From assembly GCF_000970455.1 (NCBI RefSeq), contig NZ_LAJG01000048.1:248001-312000 (forward strand): 64,000 bases of DNA, given 5' to 3'. The position numbers and the translations under genes were made by a program. Of the stretch, positions 8,188 to 16,525 are shown one piece after another (the first letter of the stretch is position 1; every line of letters begins with the position of its first letter). The notes under the pieces are model-generated. The model made no database searches, was not told where the DNA came from, and saw nothing but the letters and a program-made list of their open reading frames with translations. The DNA is from Devosia soli (GTDB lineage Bacteria > Pseudomonadota > Alphaproteobacteria > Rhizobiales > Devosiaceae).

Positions 8188-9425
8188 CAGAAGAGCTCCA
8201 GCTGCTTTGGCTGCGGCGTCAGTTTCTGGCGCAGCCGCAGATCGTCCGTGAGGCCACCGGGTGTCCAGTCAGCGGCGGCAATGAAGGGGCGAACCTTATC
8301 GATCGAGGCCGTCAGGCGCGCCACATCGGCAAGCGTCAGTCGATGGTGCCGTCGCGAGGAAATGACGCGGTCGACGCCATTGATGCCAAGGCCGGGCACG
8401 CGCAGAAGCAGTTCACGATCGGCGCGATTGACGTCGACGGGGAAACTGGCGCGGTGTTTCAACGCCCAGGCGAGTTTTGGATCCACCCCAAGATCGAGAT
8501 GGCCGCCCTCCCCGCCCGACACGATTTCGGGCACGTCGAACCCATAGAAGCGGATGAGCCAGTCGGCCTGATAGAGCCGGTGCTCGCGCATCAGGGGCGG
8601 TGGCGAAAGCGGCAGGCGCGAAGACGCATCGGGAATGGGGGAGAAGGCGGAATAATAGACGCGCTTGAGCTTGTAGCCGGAGTAGAGCCCGGCAGCGCGC
8701 GTGAGGATGGCATTGTCGTCAGCGGTATCCGCGCCAACGATCATCTGGGTCGACTGGCCGGCCGGCGCAAACTTCTCGGGTTTAGCCTTGGTGGGCTTTT
8801 TATCCGGCGTCGTCTCGTCGAGCTTGCCCCGCAGGCGCGCCATGGCGGTACGAATTTCCGACGGACGCTTCTCCGGCGCGAAATTCTCCAGAGCAGAATC
8901 CGTAGGCAGCTCGATATTGGTTGAGAGGCGGTCGGCCCAGCGCCCAGCCTCGGCCAGGAGCTCAGGGGCGGCGTTGGGGATCACCTTAAGGTGGATATAG
9001 CCGGCAAAAAGGTGGGTCTCGCGTAGCGTGCGAGCCACGCGCACCATCTGCTCCATGGTGTAATCGGGCGAGCGGATGATGCCCGAGGAGAGAAAGAGGC
9101 CTTCGATATAATTGCGCTTATAAAAGTCGAGCGTCAGCTGCACGACCTCGTCGACCGAAAACCGGGCGCGCTCGACATTGGACGACGATCGATTGATGCA
9201 ATAGGCGCAGTCGTAAACGCAGAAATTGGTCAGAAGCAGTTTGAGAAGCGAAATACAGCGTCCATCAGGCGCATAGGAGTGGCAGATGCCACTGCCTTCG
9301 GTCGATCCAATGCCGCCGGATTTCGTACTGTCGCGCTTTTCCGACCCGCTTGAGGCGCAGGACGCATCGTATTTCGCGGCGTCTGCGAGAATGGCAAGTT
9401 TTCGCGTTAGCGTAAGAGCAACCAT
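8187..9425 (-). CDS. Putative DNA modification/repair radical SAM protein
   Basis: A 412-residue radical SAM enzyme of the family that travels with UdgX. The cluster motif is CVYDCAYC (C69, C73, C76; CX3CX2C), with extra cysteines at 48 and 57. The C-terminal region has a DNA-binding helix-hairpin-helix signature (NRADRELLLRVPGLG, then VDRVI), as in ComEA-like proteins. The substrate and reaction are unknown; an action on DNA is inferred from the HhH motif and the partner gene. ATG 9425 has AAAGGA 8 bases upstream. First gene of a two-gene operon with udgX; a GTTC-N7-GTTC box overlaps its ribosome-binding site. Confidence 0.9.
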   Translation of the reverse strand: MVALTLTRKLAILADAAKYDASCASSGSEKRDSTKSGGIGSTEGSGICHSYAPDGRCISLLKLLLTNFCVYDCAYCINRSSSNVERARFSVDEVVQLTLDFYKRNYIEGLFLSSGIIRSPDYTMEQMVRVARTLRETHLFAGYIHLKVIPNAAPELLAEAGRWADRLSTNIELPTDSALENFAPEKRPSEIRTAMARLRGKLDETTPDKKPTKAKPEKFAPAGQSTQMIVGADTADDNAILTRAAGLYSGYKLKRVYYSAFSPIPDASSRLPLSPPPLMREHRLYQADWLIRFYGFDVPEIVSGGEGGHLDLGVDPKLAWALKHRASFPVDVNRADRELLLRVPGLGINGVDRVISSRRHHRLTLADVARLTASIDKVRPFIAAADWTPGGLTDDLRLRQKLTPQPKQLELF

Positions 9426-9427
9426 CT

Positions 9428-9442
9428 GTTCATCCTTTGTTC
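9428..9442. promoter_or_regulatory. LexA (SOS) box, alphaproteobacterial GTTC-N7-GTTC type
   Basis: A direct repeat GTTC (9428-9431), seven bases ATCCTTT, GTTC (9439-9442) fits the known LexA site of alphaproteobacteria exactly. It lies immediately before the start codon of the radical SAM gene, where bound LexA would block the operon. Confidence 0.75.
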
Positions 9443-9553
9443 TGGATGAATAAAGGAAGTGTCGGATGGCTGCATGCTAAAAAGACACGAGTCCGGGATT
9501 TGTGATCGGGCTGGGGGTAAGTCGGCCGGGGACTTTATAGGAGTGGCGCCCGT

Positions 9554-9675
9554 CACCCTCTCCCAGCCTCGCCCATCTAAGGGGAGGTGCGTATCAAGAT
9601 TCTGGCTAGATCTGTTCAACCTCACCAGCTTCACACGTCCCTTAGATAGGGGAGGCTGGGAGGGGGCGGGGCGGC
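9554..9675. repeat. Intergenic long inverted repeat, family A
   Basis: Two imperfectly complementary arms of about 32 bp (9554-9586 and 9638-9672), sharing CTCCCAGCCTC and CATCTAAGGGG-type cores, flank a spacer of about 50 bp. A similar arrangement occurs at 44250-44371 and 46309-46433. It fills most of the gap between the radical SAM gene and the GST gene. Confidence 0.75.
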
Positions 9676-9705
9676 GAGCTCAACGTGCGAGGACAACAGA
9701 TATCC

Positions 9706-10353
9706 TCATCGTCCGGCAGCCTTGGCCACCTCAAGTTGCGCTGCAAAAGCGCGTTGATAGGCCGGGCGTGCTTCGCCGCGCAGTTTGTAGGCCATGAGAT
9801 TGGGATAGTGCTCGAGCGTGTTGGTGTCTTCGGCGCGGCGCAGCACCATGACCATCATCAGGTCGCCGACGCTGAACTCGCCATCGAGCCATTCGGCCTT
9901 GCCGAGGCGCCGGGACAATTCGCCGAGACGGGCAAGAATTCGCTCGTCGAGAAGGGCGATGCGCTCGGCATACCAGGGATAATCCCGCTCGATGAACCAG
10001 GACTGCTCGCGCTCGACGATCAGTGGCTCGACCGAATTGAGCGCGGCAAAGAGCCAGGATATGGCTCGCCCCTGCCCCGCTTCGTCGGGCGGCAACAGCC
10101 CATCATGATGTTGAGCGAGGTGCAAAACGATGGCGCCGGATTCAAAGAGCATCAGGTTTCCCTCTTCATAAGTCGGGATCTGCCCGAAAGGATGGCGCTT
10201 AAGGTGCGGCGCCTCCTTCATGGATTTGAAGGAGACGAGCCGCACATCATAGGGCTGCCCCACTTCCTCGAGCGCCCAGCGCACGCGCATGTCGCGCGCC
10301 AGGCCCTGGCCACCGTCGGGGGAATTTTCAAAAGCCGTGATTGTCGGGGTCAT
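9706..10353 (-). CDS. Glutathione S-transferase family protein
   Basis: A 215-residue two-domain GST. The N-terminal thioredoxin-like domain has the glutathione-binding signature IPTYEEGNLMLFESGAIVLH (cis-Pro and ESGA), followed by an all-helical C-terminal domain. Such enzymes conjugate or reduce electrophilic compounds in the cytosol; the substrate is unknown. ATG 10353 is chosen because AAGGAG lies 8 bases upstream; an in-frame start at 10395 has no support. It is followed by the TetR gene on the same strand, but the gap suggests independent expression. Confidence 0.88.
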   Translation of the reverse strand: MTPTITAFENSPDGGQGLARDMRVRWALEEVGQPYDVRLVSFKSMKEAPHLKRHPFGQIPTYEEGNLMLFESGAIVLHLAQHHDGLLPPDEAGQGRAISWLFAALNSVEPLIVEREQSWFIERDYPWYAERIALLDERILARLGELSRRLGKAEWLDGEFSVGDLMMVMVLRRAEDTNTLEHYPNLMAYKLRGEARPAYQRAFAAQLEVAKAAGR

Positions 10354-10422
10354 GGCTGCTCTCCTTGGGTTTAATACCCACACGACGAAGCACAACGACG
10401 GCGTCAGACCACCTCCCGACTT

Positions 10423-11028
10423 TTATTTCGTGATCGTTTTGGCCGCTCCCGCCAGCGCGTCGAAAATTTCTTCGACCAGCGCCGCAAGGGGGCGCGTGCC
10501 GCCTTCGGCTGTCCAGGCGTCGATGGCAAGGCGCGACATGCCGATCGAGATAAAGGCGAGGAGCCGCAGGGTCACCTCGCTTACCTCCGGCCAGCGCGCG
10601 CGAAGACCGGCAAGGAGAATACCCTCCTCCTGAAGATAGAACGCTTGCTTGCGCGCCTGCACGGCTTCGCTGGCGCGCATCACTCGATCGAGCTTGACCA
10701 GCTCGTCGATCGAATATTGGCCGGCAATGGCGATCAGAACATTCCGCATGGCGCGGAAGGGCGGTGCGTCCAGCGGCTGTTCCGCAAGTGCCGCAACGAG
10801 GCTGTCGCCCAGGCCACTTTGCAGGGAAAGGAGGATGTCGTCCTTGGATTTGAAATAGTGAAAGAATGTGCGCCTGGAAATGCCGGCGGCAGCGGCAATC
10901 GCGTCGAGGGTGGTTCCCTCGTATCCATCAGCCGCAAAAAGCTGCATCGCAGAGGCAATGATCCGCTCATGCGTCTCGCGCCTTTTGCGCTCCCGAAGCC
11001 CTTCCTGAAGATTTTCCGGATCGGTCAT
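10423..11028 (-). CDS. TetR/AcrR family transcriptional regulator
   Basis: Repressor of 201 residues. The N-terminal helix-turn-helix is typical: RERIIASAMQLFAADGYEGT-like start, then TLDAIAAAAGISRRTFFHYF (about 42-61). The C-terminal ligand domain is not diagnostic. It starts at ATG 11028 after AAGAGG. It is divergent from an SDR oxidoreductase gene, and the 81-bp gap holds two palindromes sharing the TGCAC half-site, the likely operators for both genes. Confidence 0.93.
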   Translation of the reverse strand: MTDPENLQEGLRERKRRETHERIIASAMQLFAADGYEGTTLDAIAAAAGISRRTFFHYFKSKDDILLSLQSGLGDSLVAALAEQPLDAPPFRAMRNVLIAIAGQYSIDELVKLDRVMRASEAVQARKQAFYLQEEGILLAGLRARWPEVSEVTLRLLAFISIGMSRLAIDAWTAEGGTRPLAALVEEIFDALAGAAKTITK

Positions 11029-11047
11029 GACATACCTCTTGAAATAA

Positions 11048-11084
11048 TTGCACTTGGTGCAATATTATTGTTGCACTGAGTGCA
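11048..11084. promoter_or_regulatory. Twin palindromic operators for the TetR regulator
   Basis: TTGCAC-TTG-GTGCAA at 11048-11062 and TGCACT-G-AGTGCA at 11072-11084, centres about 23 bp apart (close to two helical turns). Both share TGCAC half-sites and lie between the divergent tetR-like and SDR start codons. Confidence 0.7.
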
Positions 11085-11109
11085 TATTCCCATGGTTAAG
11101 GACCGACAA

Positions 11110-12027
11110 ATGACAAAATGGACAACAGCGCAGATTCCCTCGCAGGAGGGCCGCTCTGCGGTTGTAACCGGGACGGGCGGGTTGGGGCTAGAGGACGCCT
11201 TGGCTCTGGCGCGAGCCGGGGCGGATGTGGTGGTCGCGGGCCGCAACGGGCAAAAGGGCGCAGAAGCCCTGGCGCATATTCGCAAGGAAGTGCCCGGCGC
11301 CAAGGTGCGCTTCGAAGAACTCGACCTCGCCAACCTCCAATCGGTCAGGGCTTTTGCCGCGCGGATGGCGGCACAACAGGACAGTCTCGATATACTCATC
11401 AACAATGCCGGCGTCATGGTGCCGCCGCAGCGTCAGGAGACGAGGGACGGGTTCGAGTTGCAGTTCGGCACCAACTATCTAGGGCATTTTGCGCTCACGG
11501 CTCACCTCCTGCCGCTCCTGCGCCAAGGCAAGAATCCGCGGGTCATCAGCCTTTCAAGTGTTGCCGCACGGCAAGGTCAGATCCATTTCGACGATCTGCA
11601 GTTTTCCCGGAAATACGTACCGATGAAGGCTTACGGACAATCCAAGATCGCCTGCCTGATGTTCGCCTTCGAACTGCAACGGCGCAGCGCCGCTGGCCAA
11701 TGGGGCGTGACCAGCATCGGCGCGCATCCCGGCGTCTCTCGCACCGATCTTCTCCACAATGCGCCTGGGCGCGGCAGCCTCATAGGCACCGTCCGATCGC
11801 TGGCGTGGTTCCTGTTTCAGCCGGCAGCTCAAGGCGCCTTGCCCACGCTCTATGCCGCCACCGCTCCAGAGGCCAAGGCAGGCGGCTATTATGGACCGGA
11901 TAAGCTGAGCGAGACGCGCGGCTACCCTGCAGCATCGAAAATTCCCCCGCAGGCCCTCGACATCAAAGTCGCCAAGCGCCTCTGGGACGAGTCGGAAAGA
12001 CTGGCCGGCGTGCATTTCCCCGACTGA
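11110..12027 (+). CDS. SDR family NAD(P)-dependent oxidoreductase
   Basis: Cytosolic short-chain dehydrogenase of 305 residues. The Rossmann motif at the N-terminus is VVTGTGGLGLEDALALARAG, lacking the usual TGxxxGIG third glycine order but close to the retinol-dehydrogenase/protochlorophyllide-reductase-like group. NNAGVM follows, and the active site is S..(19)..YGQSK (Y and K of YxxxK: KAYGQSKIA). ATG 11110 has AAGGA 8 bases upstream; the in-frame GTG at 11080 falls inside the operator, so I reject it. Probably repressed by the divergent TetR protein and induced by the compound it reduces or oxidises. Confidence 0.87.
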   Translation: MTKWTTAQIPSQEGRSAVVTGTGGLGLEDALALARAGADVVVAGRNGQKGAEALAHIRKEVPGAKVRFEELDLANLQSVRAFAARMAAQQDSLDILINNAGVMVPPQRQETRDGFELQFGTNYLGHFALTAHLLPLLRQGKNPRVISLSSVAARQGQIHFDDLQFSRKYVPMKAYGQSKIACLMFAFELQRRSAAGQWGVTSIGAHPGVSRTDLLHNAPGRGSLIGTVRSLAWFLFQPAAQGALPTLYAATAPEAKAGGYYGPDKLSETRGYPAASKIPPQALDIKVAKRLWDESERLAGVHFPD

Positions 12028-12283
12028 GACCTCTGGGATAGGGGTGATGGGTCAACCGAGGTGGTGCGCGCTGAAACAATTGGCGCGACCATCGGTTTCT
12101 ATCGTCAACCCGGCAGCTGGACCGCGAGCGAGCCGAAGGGCGCGGCGGGCGGGTGGTGCCGATCGAATGTTCAACAATCGACACAAGTGCGTCACCATTG
12201 TCTCGCTATGAACAACGGAGAGGACCGCTTACATATCGTCTCGAACACGGCGCAAGACGCCGCGATATTGGGAGTTTTGGAAA

Positions 12284-13234
12284 ATGACCCTGCAACTTGG
12301 CGGCATCCATCACCTGACAGCCGTAACCGCAGACGCACCGCGCAATCTCAAATTCTACACCGAAACGCTGGGCATGCGGCTCATCAAGAAAACCGTCAAT
12401 CAGGACGATACGACGGCCTATCACCTGTTTTATGGCGACGGCGTCGCTTCGCCCGGTGCCGATCTCACCTTCTTCGATTTCCCCACCCTGCGCGAACAGC
12501 GCGGCAACCACACCGTGGGCCGCACGGGCTTGCGCGTCGACAGCGAGGAAACCCTGAAGTGGTGGAAGGAGCATCTCGAAGCCCAAAAAGTTTCCGCGAG
12601 CGGCATCAAGGAACGTTTTGGCCATATCTCGATGGATTTCGAAGATTTCGAGGGCCAGCGCTTCCGCCTGGTCGTCGATGGCAGCAACAAGGTCATCCCC
12701 TGGGCCAAGTCGCCCGTGCCGGCGGACAAGCAGATCATCGGCCTCGGCCCGATCACCCTCTCCGTGCCCAAGCTCGAGCCGACCGATGCCATGCTGACCC
12801 GCGTGATGAACATGCGGCAGGTACGGCACTACCCAGCCCGCGAACGCGGCGGCGAGACCTTCGTCTATGAGATGGGTCCGGGCGGGCCAGCGGCGGAGCT
12901 GCACGTTTCCGTCGATCCGAGCCTGCCGCGCGCACGCCCCGGTGCCGGTGGCGTCCACCACGTCGCCTTCCGCACGCCTGACCAGGACACGCTGCGCGAA
13001 TGGATCGAGCGGGTGAACAGCTTTGGCATTCGCTCCTCGGGCGAGGTCGAGAGGTTCTACTTCACCTCGCTCTACTTCCGCGAGCCCAATGGGGTGCTGT
13101 TCGAAATCGCTACCGACGTTCCCGGCTTCGCCGCGGATGAGCCGATGGAAAGCCTGGGCGAAAAGCTGTCGCTGCCGCCGTTCCTCGAAAGCCGGCGCGC
13201 AAGCATTGAGGCAGGGTTGAAGCCGCTAGTCTAG
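12284..13234 (+). CDS. Ring-cleaving dioxygenase of the VOC (glyoxalase) superfamily, MhqA/MhqO-like
   Basis: Non-haem metal enzyme of 316 residues with two vicinal-oxygen-chelate modules (about 1-150 and 155-310). The first begins GGIHHLTAVTADAPRNLKFY with metal histidine candidates; the second contains GVHHVAFRTPD and ends FREPNGVLFEIATDVPGF with the metal glutamate. Relatives in Bacillus cleave hydroquinones and protect against quinones. ATG 12284 is preceded by GGGAG. The 256-bp gap from the SDR gene holds no gene and no clear operator. Family assignment is firm, the substrate is not. Confidence 0.85.
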   Translation: MTLQLGGIHHLTAVTADAPRNLKFYTETLGMRLIKKTVNQDDTTAYHLFYGDGVASPGADLTFFDFPTLREQRGNHTVGRTGLRVDSEETLKWWKEHLEAQKVSASGIKERFGHISMDFEDFEGQRFRLVVDGSNKVIPWAKSPVPADKQIIGLGPITLSVPKLEPTDAMLTRVMNMRQVRHYPARERGGETFVYEMGPGGPAAELHVSVDPSLPRARPGAGGVHHVAFRTPDQDTLREWIERVNSFGIRSSGEVERFYFTSLYFREPNGVLFEIATDVPGFAADEPMESLGEKLSLPPFLESRRASIEAGLKPLV

Positions 13235-13242
13235 GGCGAAGC

Positions 13243-13372
13243 TTACCTCTCCCCTGAGCGGAGAGGTCGACGAGAAGCGGCGGGTGAGGGGTCCAGCGCC
13301 TCGGATTTAGCCGAAAAAGCTGAACCCCTCACCCTAACCCTCTCCCCTCAGGGGAGAGGGGACCGCATCGGC
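13243..13372. repeat. Intergenic inverted repeat, family A
   Basis: CCTCTCCCCTGAG...GGAGAGG near 13245-13267 and a matching unit AACCCTCTCCCCTCAGGGGAGAGGGG at the right, with GGGTGAGGGG/CCCCTCACCC between them. It separates the convergent dioxygenase and vWA genes and may end transcription in both directions by structure alone. Confidence 0.7.
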
Positions 13373-13384
13373 GAATGCCAATTC

Positions 13385-15481
13385 TCACTCGCCATCCGGC
13401 TCCAGAAGCGCCGCATCTTCCACCAGCCTGACGAACTCGGCACGATAGCCACCCTCATCCGCACCGCGGCCGGCCTTGGCCAGCGCTTCGATCTCATCCC
13501 AAGTCATGTCACTGCCATAGGCGCTGCCCTTGAGCTTCTGCCCGAAGGCGGCAACGGCCGTCGCGAACTGGGCATCGACACCGGCTTGGGCAATGTCTTC
13601 ATAGGTGACGTCTGCAGTAACCGGTTGCTCGATGAGTTGGCTGACGCTTTCGCCCGGCAGCTTGTAGCGCATCTTGAGGAAGGCGATTTCGTCTGTCGCC
13701 GGGGTGGTCGCGTTGGCCGTCCCATAACGCAGCGGATCGACCTGCCCCTCGCCCACTGGGGTGATTTCATAGAGGGCAGTGACCGTGTGGCCGGCGCCGA
13801 TATCACCGGCATCCACGGCGTCATTGTTGAAATCTTCGCGGTTGAGGTGCCGGGTTTCGTAGCCGATGAGGCGATATTCCGAGACTACGGCCGGATTGAA
13901 TTCCACCTGAATTTTCACGTCCTGCGCAATGGTGTGCAGAGTGCCGCCCACTTCCTCGACCAACACCTTCTTGGCCTCTGCGAAGTTGGAGACGTAGCTC
14001 GCATTGCCATTGCCGTCCTGGGCGAGGGCCTGCATCGTCGCATCATCAAGATTGCCCTGTCCGAAGCCGAGCACCGACAGGCTGATCCCCGACTGGCGCT
14101 TTTTGGCGATGAACTGTTTCAGCGCGTCCGGATCGTCGATCCCGACATTGAAATCGCCATCCGTTGCGAGGATCACGCGGTTGGTGCCGTCTTTCTTCCC
14201 TTGCTCGGCAAGGCGATAGGCCAGTTCAATGCCTTCGGCGCCCGAGGTCGAGCCCCCTGCCCCGAGTTGATCGAGAGCCGCGAGGACTTTTGCCTTGTCG
14301 CTGGCGGACGTCGGTTCGAGCGCCACCCCAGCCGAGCCCGCATAGGTGACGATGGACACCGTGTCGTCGGCCGAAAGCTGGTCGAGCAGCAAGGCGAAGG
14401 CGCGCTTGAGAAGCGGCAGCTTGTCAGGCTCGTCCATCGATCCGGACGTATCGATAAGAAAGACCAGATTGCTGGGCGCAATTGCCTCGGCCGGCGGCAC
14501 ATAGCCCTTGATGCCGATCGAGAGGATTTGGGTCTTCTCGTTCCAGGGCGTCGGAAAGACTTTGAGGGTCGGCTGGAACGGCACCTCGGCGCTGGGCGCA
14601 GGGGGATAATCGTACGGGAAATAGTTGATCAGCTCTTCGATGCGCACCGCGTCCGGCTCAGGGACATAGCCGTCTTCGAGCATGCGGCGGGCATAGGAAT
14701 AGCTTGCCGTATCGACATCGATTGAAAAGGTCGAGACCGGCTCGTCGGCAGCGACTTTGAGGCGCTGTTCGTCAAAGCTCGAAAACTCGTCTCCGCTCGG
14801 CTCGACGGCCATCCCCCCGCTCATCTCGTAGCTTTCGGTCGAAGAGCTTGGCGCTTGCCGGGCCGCCCCGCCCAGCGGCGATGGGGCAAAGGACTGGTTC
14901 TGCTGAATGACCGATGGCATTGGCGCCACCGAAGGCGGCGGCGGCGGCACGGCCATATCGGCAGCGGGGGCGGCTTCGCTTTCCATCAACATGGGCTCGG
15001 GCGCGGCGGGGGCCCCGCTGTCAACCGGGGCAGTTGCGGTATCCTCGACCGTTCCGATAGCGCGCTGCTCTTCGGTCGGCGTGGTCGTAACCGGTTTCGC
15101 CGGTGTCGTGGCCACAGCTTCGGGCTGAGCATGCGCTTCCACGGCGGGCGCCTCGACCTGCGTGGTCACTGGCGGCATGACCGGAGTCATCGAGGTGCTG
15201 GAATAAAGCTGGTAGCCGAGCGGCAGGACCAGAAGGGCGATGGCAGCAGTGCCGACGGGGATGCGCATGTCCATGATCGAAAATCCTTTGAAGATCGATG
15301 TGATGGACATGAGACGGCGGCCACGCGCCGTTCCTTTGGTCGGGCCGGCGACTTTTTTCGTTTCGGCTTCGGCATAGGCCGCGCGGGCGGCGGCAAGCGC
15401 TGCCGCCTTTGCCCCTGAACGCGGCGGCGGCACCGGCGACTGGCCGAGTTTTTCGAATGGATCGGGGCGGTGATCGGTCAT
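13385..15481 (-). CDS. Membrane-anchored von Willebrand factor A protein (YfbK-like, DUF3520 C-terminus)
   Basis: A 698-residue protein. An N-terminal cytoplasmic stretch (1-75, Ala/Lys/Arg-rich) leads into one membrane segment (about 76-93). A long Pro/Ala-rich, presumably periplasmic linker (100-230) follows, then the YfbK N-terminal region. The vWA domain has an intact metal-ion site, DTSGSM at 344-349 and a later LATDGDFNVG, and the C-terminal domain carries SEYRLIGYETR and YEITP motifs. vWA domains bind protein or metal ligands. It starts in an ATGA overlap with the upstream ECF sigma gene, so the two are translationally coupled. I infer, without direct proof, that its N-terminus could act as the anti-sigma partner. 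Confidence 0.85.
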   Translation of the reverse strand: MTDHRPDPFEKLGQSPVPPPRSGAKAAALAAARAAYAEAETKKVAGPTKGTARGRRLMSITSIFKGFSIMDMRIPVGTAAIALLVLPLGYQLYSSTSMTPVMPPVTTQVEAPAVEAHAQPEAVATTPAKPVTTTPTEEQRAIGTVEDTATAPVDSGAPAAPEPMLMESEAAPAADMAVPPPPPSVAPMPSVIQQNQSFAPSPLGGAARQAPSSSTESYEMSGGMAVEPSGDEFSSFDEQRLKVAADEPVSTFSIDVDTASYSYARRMLEDGYVPEPDAVRIEELINYFPYDYPPAPSAEVPFQPTLKVFPTPWNEKTQILSIGIKGYVPPAEAIAPSNLVFLIDTSGSMDEPDKLPLLKRAFALLLDQLSADDTVSIVTYAGSAGVALEPTSASDKAKVLAALDQLGAGGSTSGAEGIELAYRLAEQGKKDGTNRVILATDGDFNVGIDDPDALKQFIAKKRQSGISLSVLGFGQGNLDDATMQALAQDGNGNASYVSNFAEAKKVLVEEVGGTLHTIAQDVKIQVEFNPAVVSEYRLIGYETRHLNREDFNNDAVDAGDIGAGHTVTALYEITPVGEGQVDPLRYGTANATTPATDEIAFLKMRYKLPGESVSQLIEQPVTADVTYEDIAQAGVDAQFATAVAAFGQKLKGSAYGSDMTWDEIEALAKAGRGADEGGYRAEFVRLVEDAALLEPDGE

Positions 15482-16047
15482 AGGAGCCCCCTCAAGGTCT
15501 TGCGGGCTTCGTGAACGTGAAAGGAAACGGTGGCCTCCTTGATGCCCATGATCTCAGCGGCCTGGGCATGGTTCAGCTCTTCGGCATAAACAAGCAGCAC
15601 GGCATCGCGCTGCTTTTCGGGAAGACTGCGAACGGCTGACCAGAGCTGCCGATTGGTCGCCGCATCCTCCTGGGAGGGGGCTTCCTCGGTTGGGATCACT
15701 TCGGCGTAAGCGTCGGCATGGGCGCCGCGCCGCCGGCCGGCACGTTGCCAATCGCGCGCCATGTTGAGCGTGATGCGATAGACCCAGCTCGAAAAGGCGC
15801 TGCGCCCGTCAAAACCGCGGATGGCATCCCCCAGACGCACGCAGACGTCCTGCGCGATATCCTCGGCATCATGCGCATTGCCGCACCAGCGCCAGGCTGT
15901 GCGATAGATGCGGTCATATTGATCCTCGATGAGTTGGGCAAAGGCGTCGCCATCACCATTCTGGGCGCGCCGAACCAGCGCCTCGGTCAAGGCAGCGGTC
16001 GGATCGGGGATAGATGCGGCAGTCAGTCCCACAAGCTGTGCCTGCAC
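15478..16047 (-). CDS. RNA polymerase sigma factor, ECF subfamily
   Basis: Small group-4 sigma factor of about 189 residues. Region 2 is visible as FAQLIEDQYDRIYRTAWRW..DAEDIAQDVC and SSWVYRITLNMARDW. Region 4 is LPEKQRDAVLLVY.EELNHAQAAEIMGIKEATVSFHVHEARKTL. I chose GTG 16047, which has GAAGAGG about 8 bases upstream; an upstream in-frame ATG at 16155 would overlap the divergent small gene. It overlaps the vWA gene by four bases (ATGA), a strong sign of a regulatory pair. No separate anti-sigma gene is present nearby. Confidence 0.88.
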   Translation of the reverse strand: MQAQLVGLTAASIPDPTAALTEALVRRAQNGDGDAFAQLIEDQYDRIYRTAWRWCGNAHDAEDIAQDVCVRLGDAIRGFDGRSAFSSWVYRITLNMARDWQRAGRRRGAHADAYAEVIPTEEAPSQEDAATNRQLWSAVRSLPEKQRDAVLLVYAEELNHAQAAEIMGIKEATVSFHVHEARKTLRGLL

Positions 16048-16142
16048 ATGGAGCCTCTTCGGGAGTAGTTTAGCTCTATGACGCCGGCCGCGGGACGATC
16101 CTTTGGTCGCCCCCGACATTTTTTTCGAGTATGGGACTGAGC

Positions 16143-16325
16143 ATGTCCGAAACACCGCAAAGCCCGTTCAAGCTAAACCGCACCCGCATCTTCCTCCTCG
16201 CCATGGGCGCGGTCATTTTATTAATCGCGGTGTCGATGATGATGGGTGGCCTGGGGCAATACCAAGCGCTGAGAGATGCGGCGAATGCGGCCAAAGAGCC
16301 GACGGTGGAGCAGCAGGGGCAGTAG
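16143..16325 (+). CDS. Small single-pass membrane protein of unknown function
   Basis: A 60-residue protein beginning MSETPQSPFKLNRTR, with one hydrophobic helix (IFLLAMGAVILLIAVSMM, about 16-34) and a short charged tail. I do not recognise a family. ATG 16143 is preferred over ATG 16131. It is divergent from the ECF sigma gene with a 95-bp gap, so it may be a target or partner of that system. Real-gene status is supported by the clean topology and position but not proven. Confidence 0.5.
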   Translation: MSETPQSPFKLNRTRIFLLAMGAVILLIAVSMMMGGLGQYQALRDAANAAKEPTVEQQGQ

Positions 16326-16342
16326 CTGTCCCAACCACTGGC

Positions 16343-16500
16343 TACCCCTTCTCCCATTGCGGGAGAAGGTGCCCAAAGGGCGGATGAGGGGTCAGCGATC
16401 TACTCACCAGTTCCTCGGCGGAGGAGAGAAACCCTTCACCCTGACTAATCTGCGGAACGCAGATTAGTCTGTCCCTCTCCCGCAAGGGGCGAGGGAGGGT
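16343..16500. repeat. Intergenic inverted repeat, family A
   Basis: Composite element with CCTTCTCCC-ATTGC-GGGAGAAGG (16348-16370), GGATGAGGGG, a CTAATCTGCG/CGCAGATTAG palindrome around 16445-16467, and CCCTCTCCCGCAAGGGGCGAGGGAGGG at the right end. It lies between the small membrane protein gene and the 3' end of mnmA. Confidence 0.7.
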
Positions 16501-16525
16501 CCTGTGCGTGGGCAAGGCCTTAACC

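Noticed and set aside
15478..16155. ECF sigma start at ATG 16155
   Set aside because: The extra residues look non-coding and overlap the divergent small gene; GTG 16047 has a good ribosome site.
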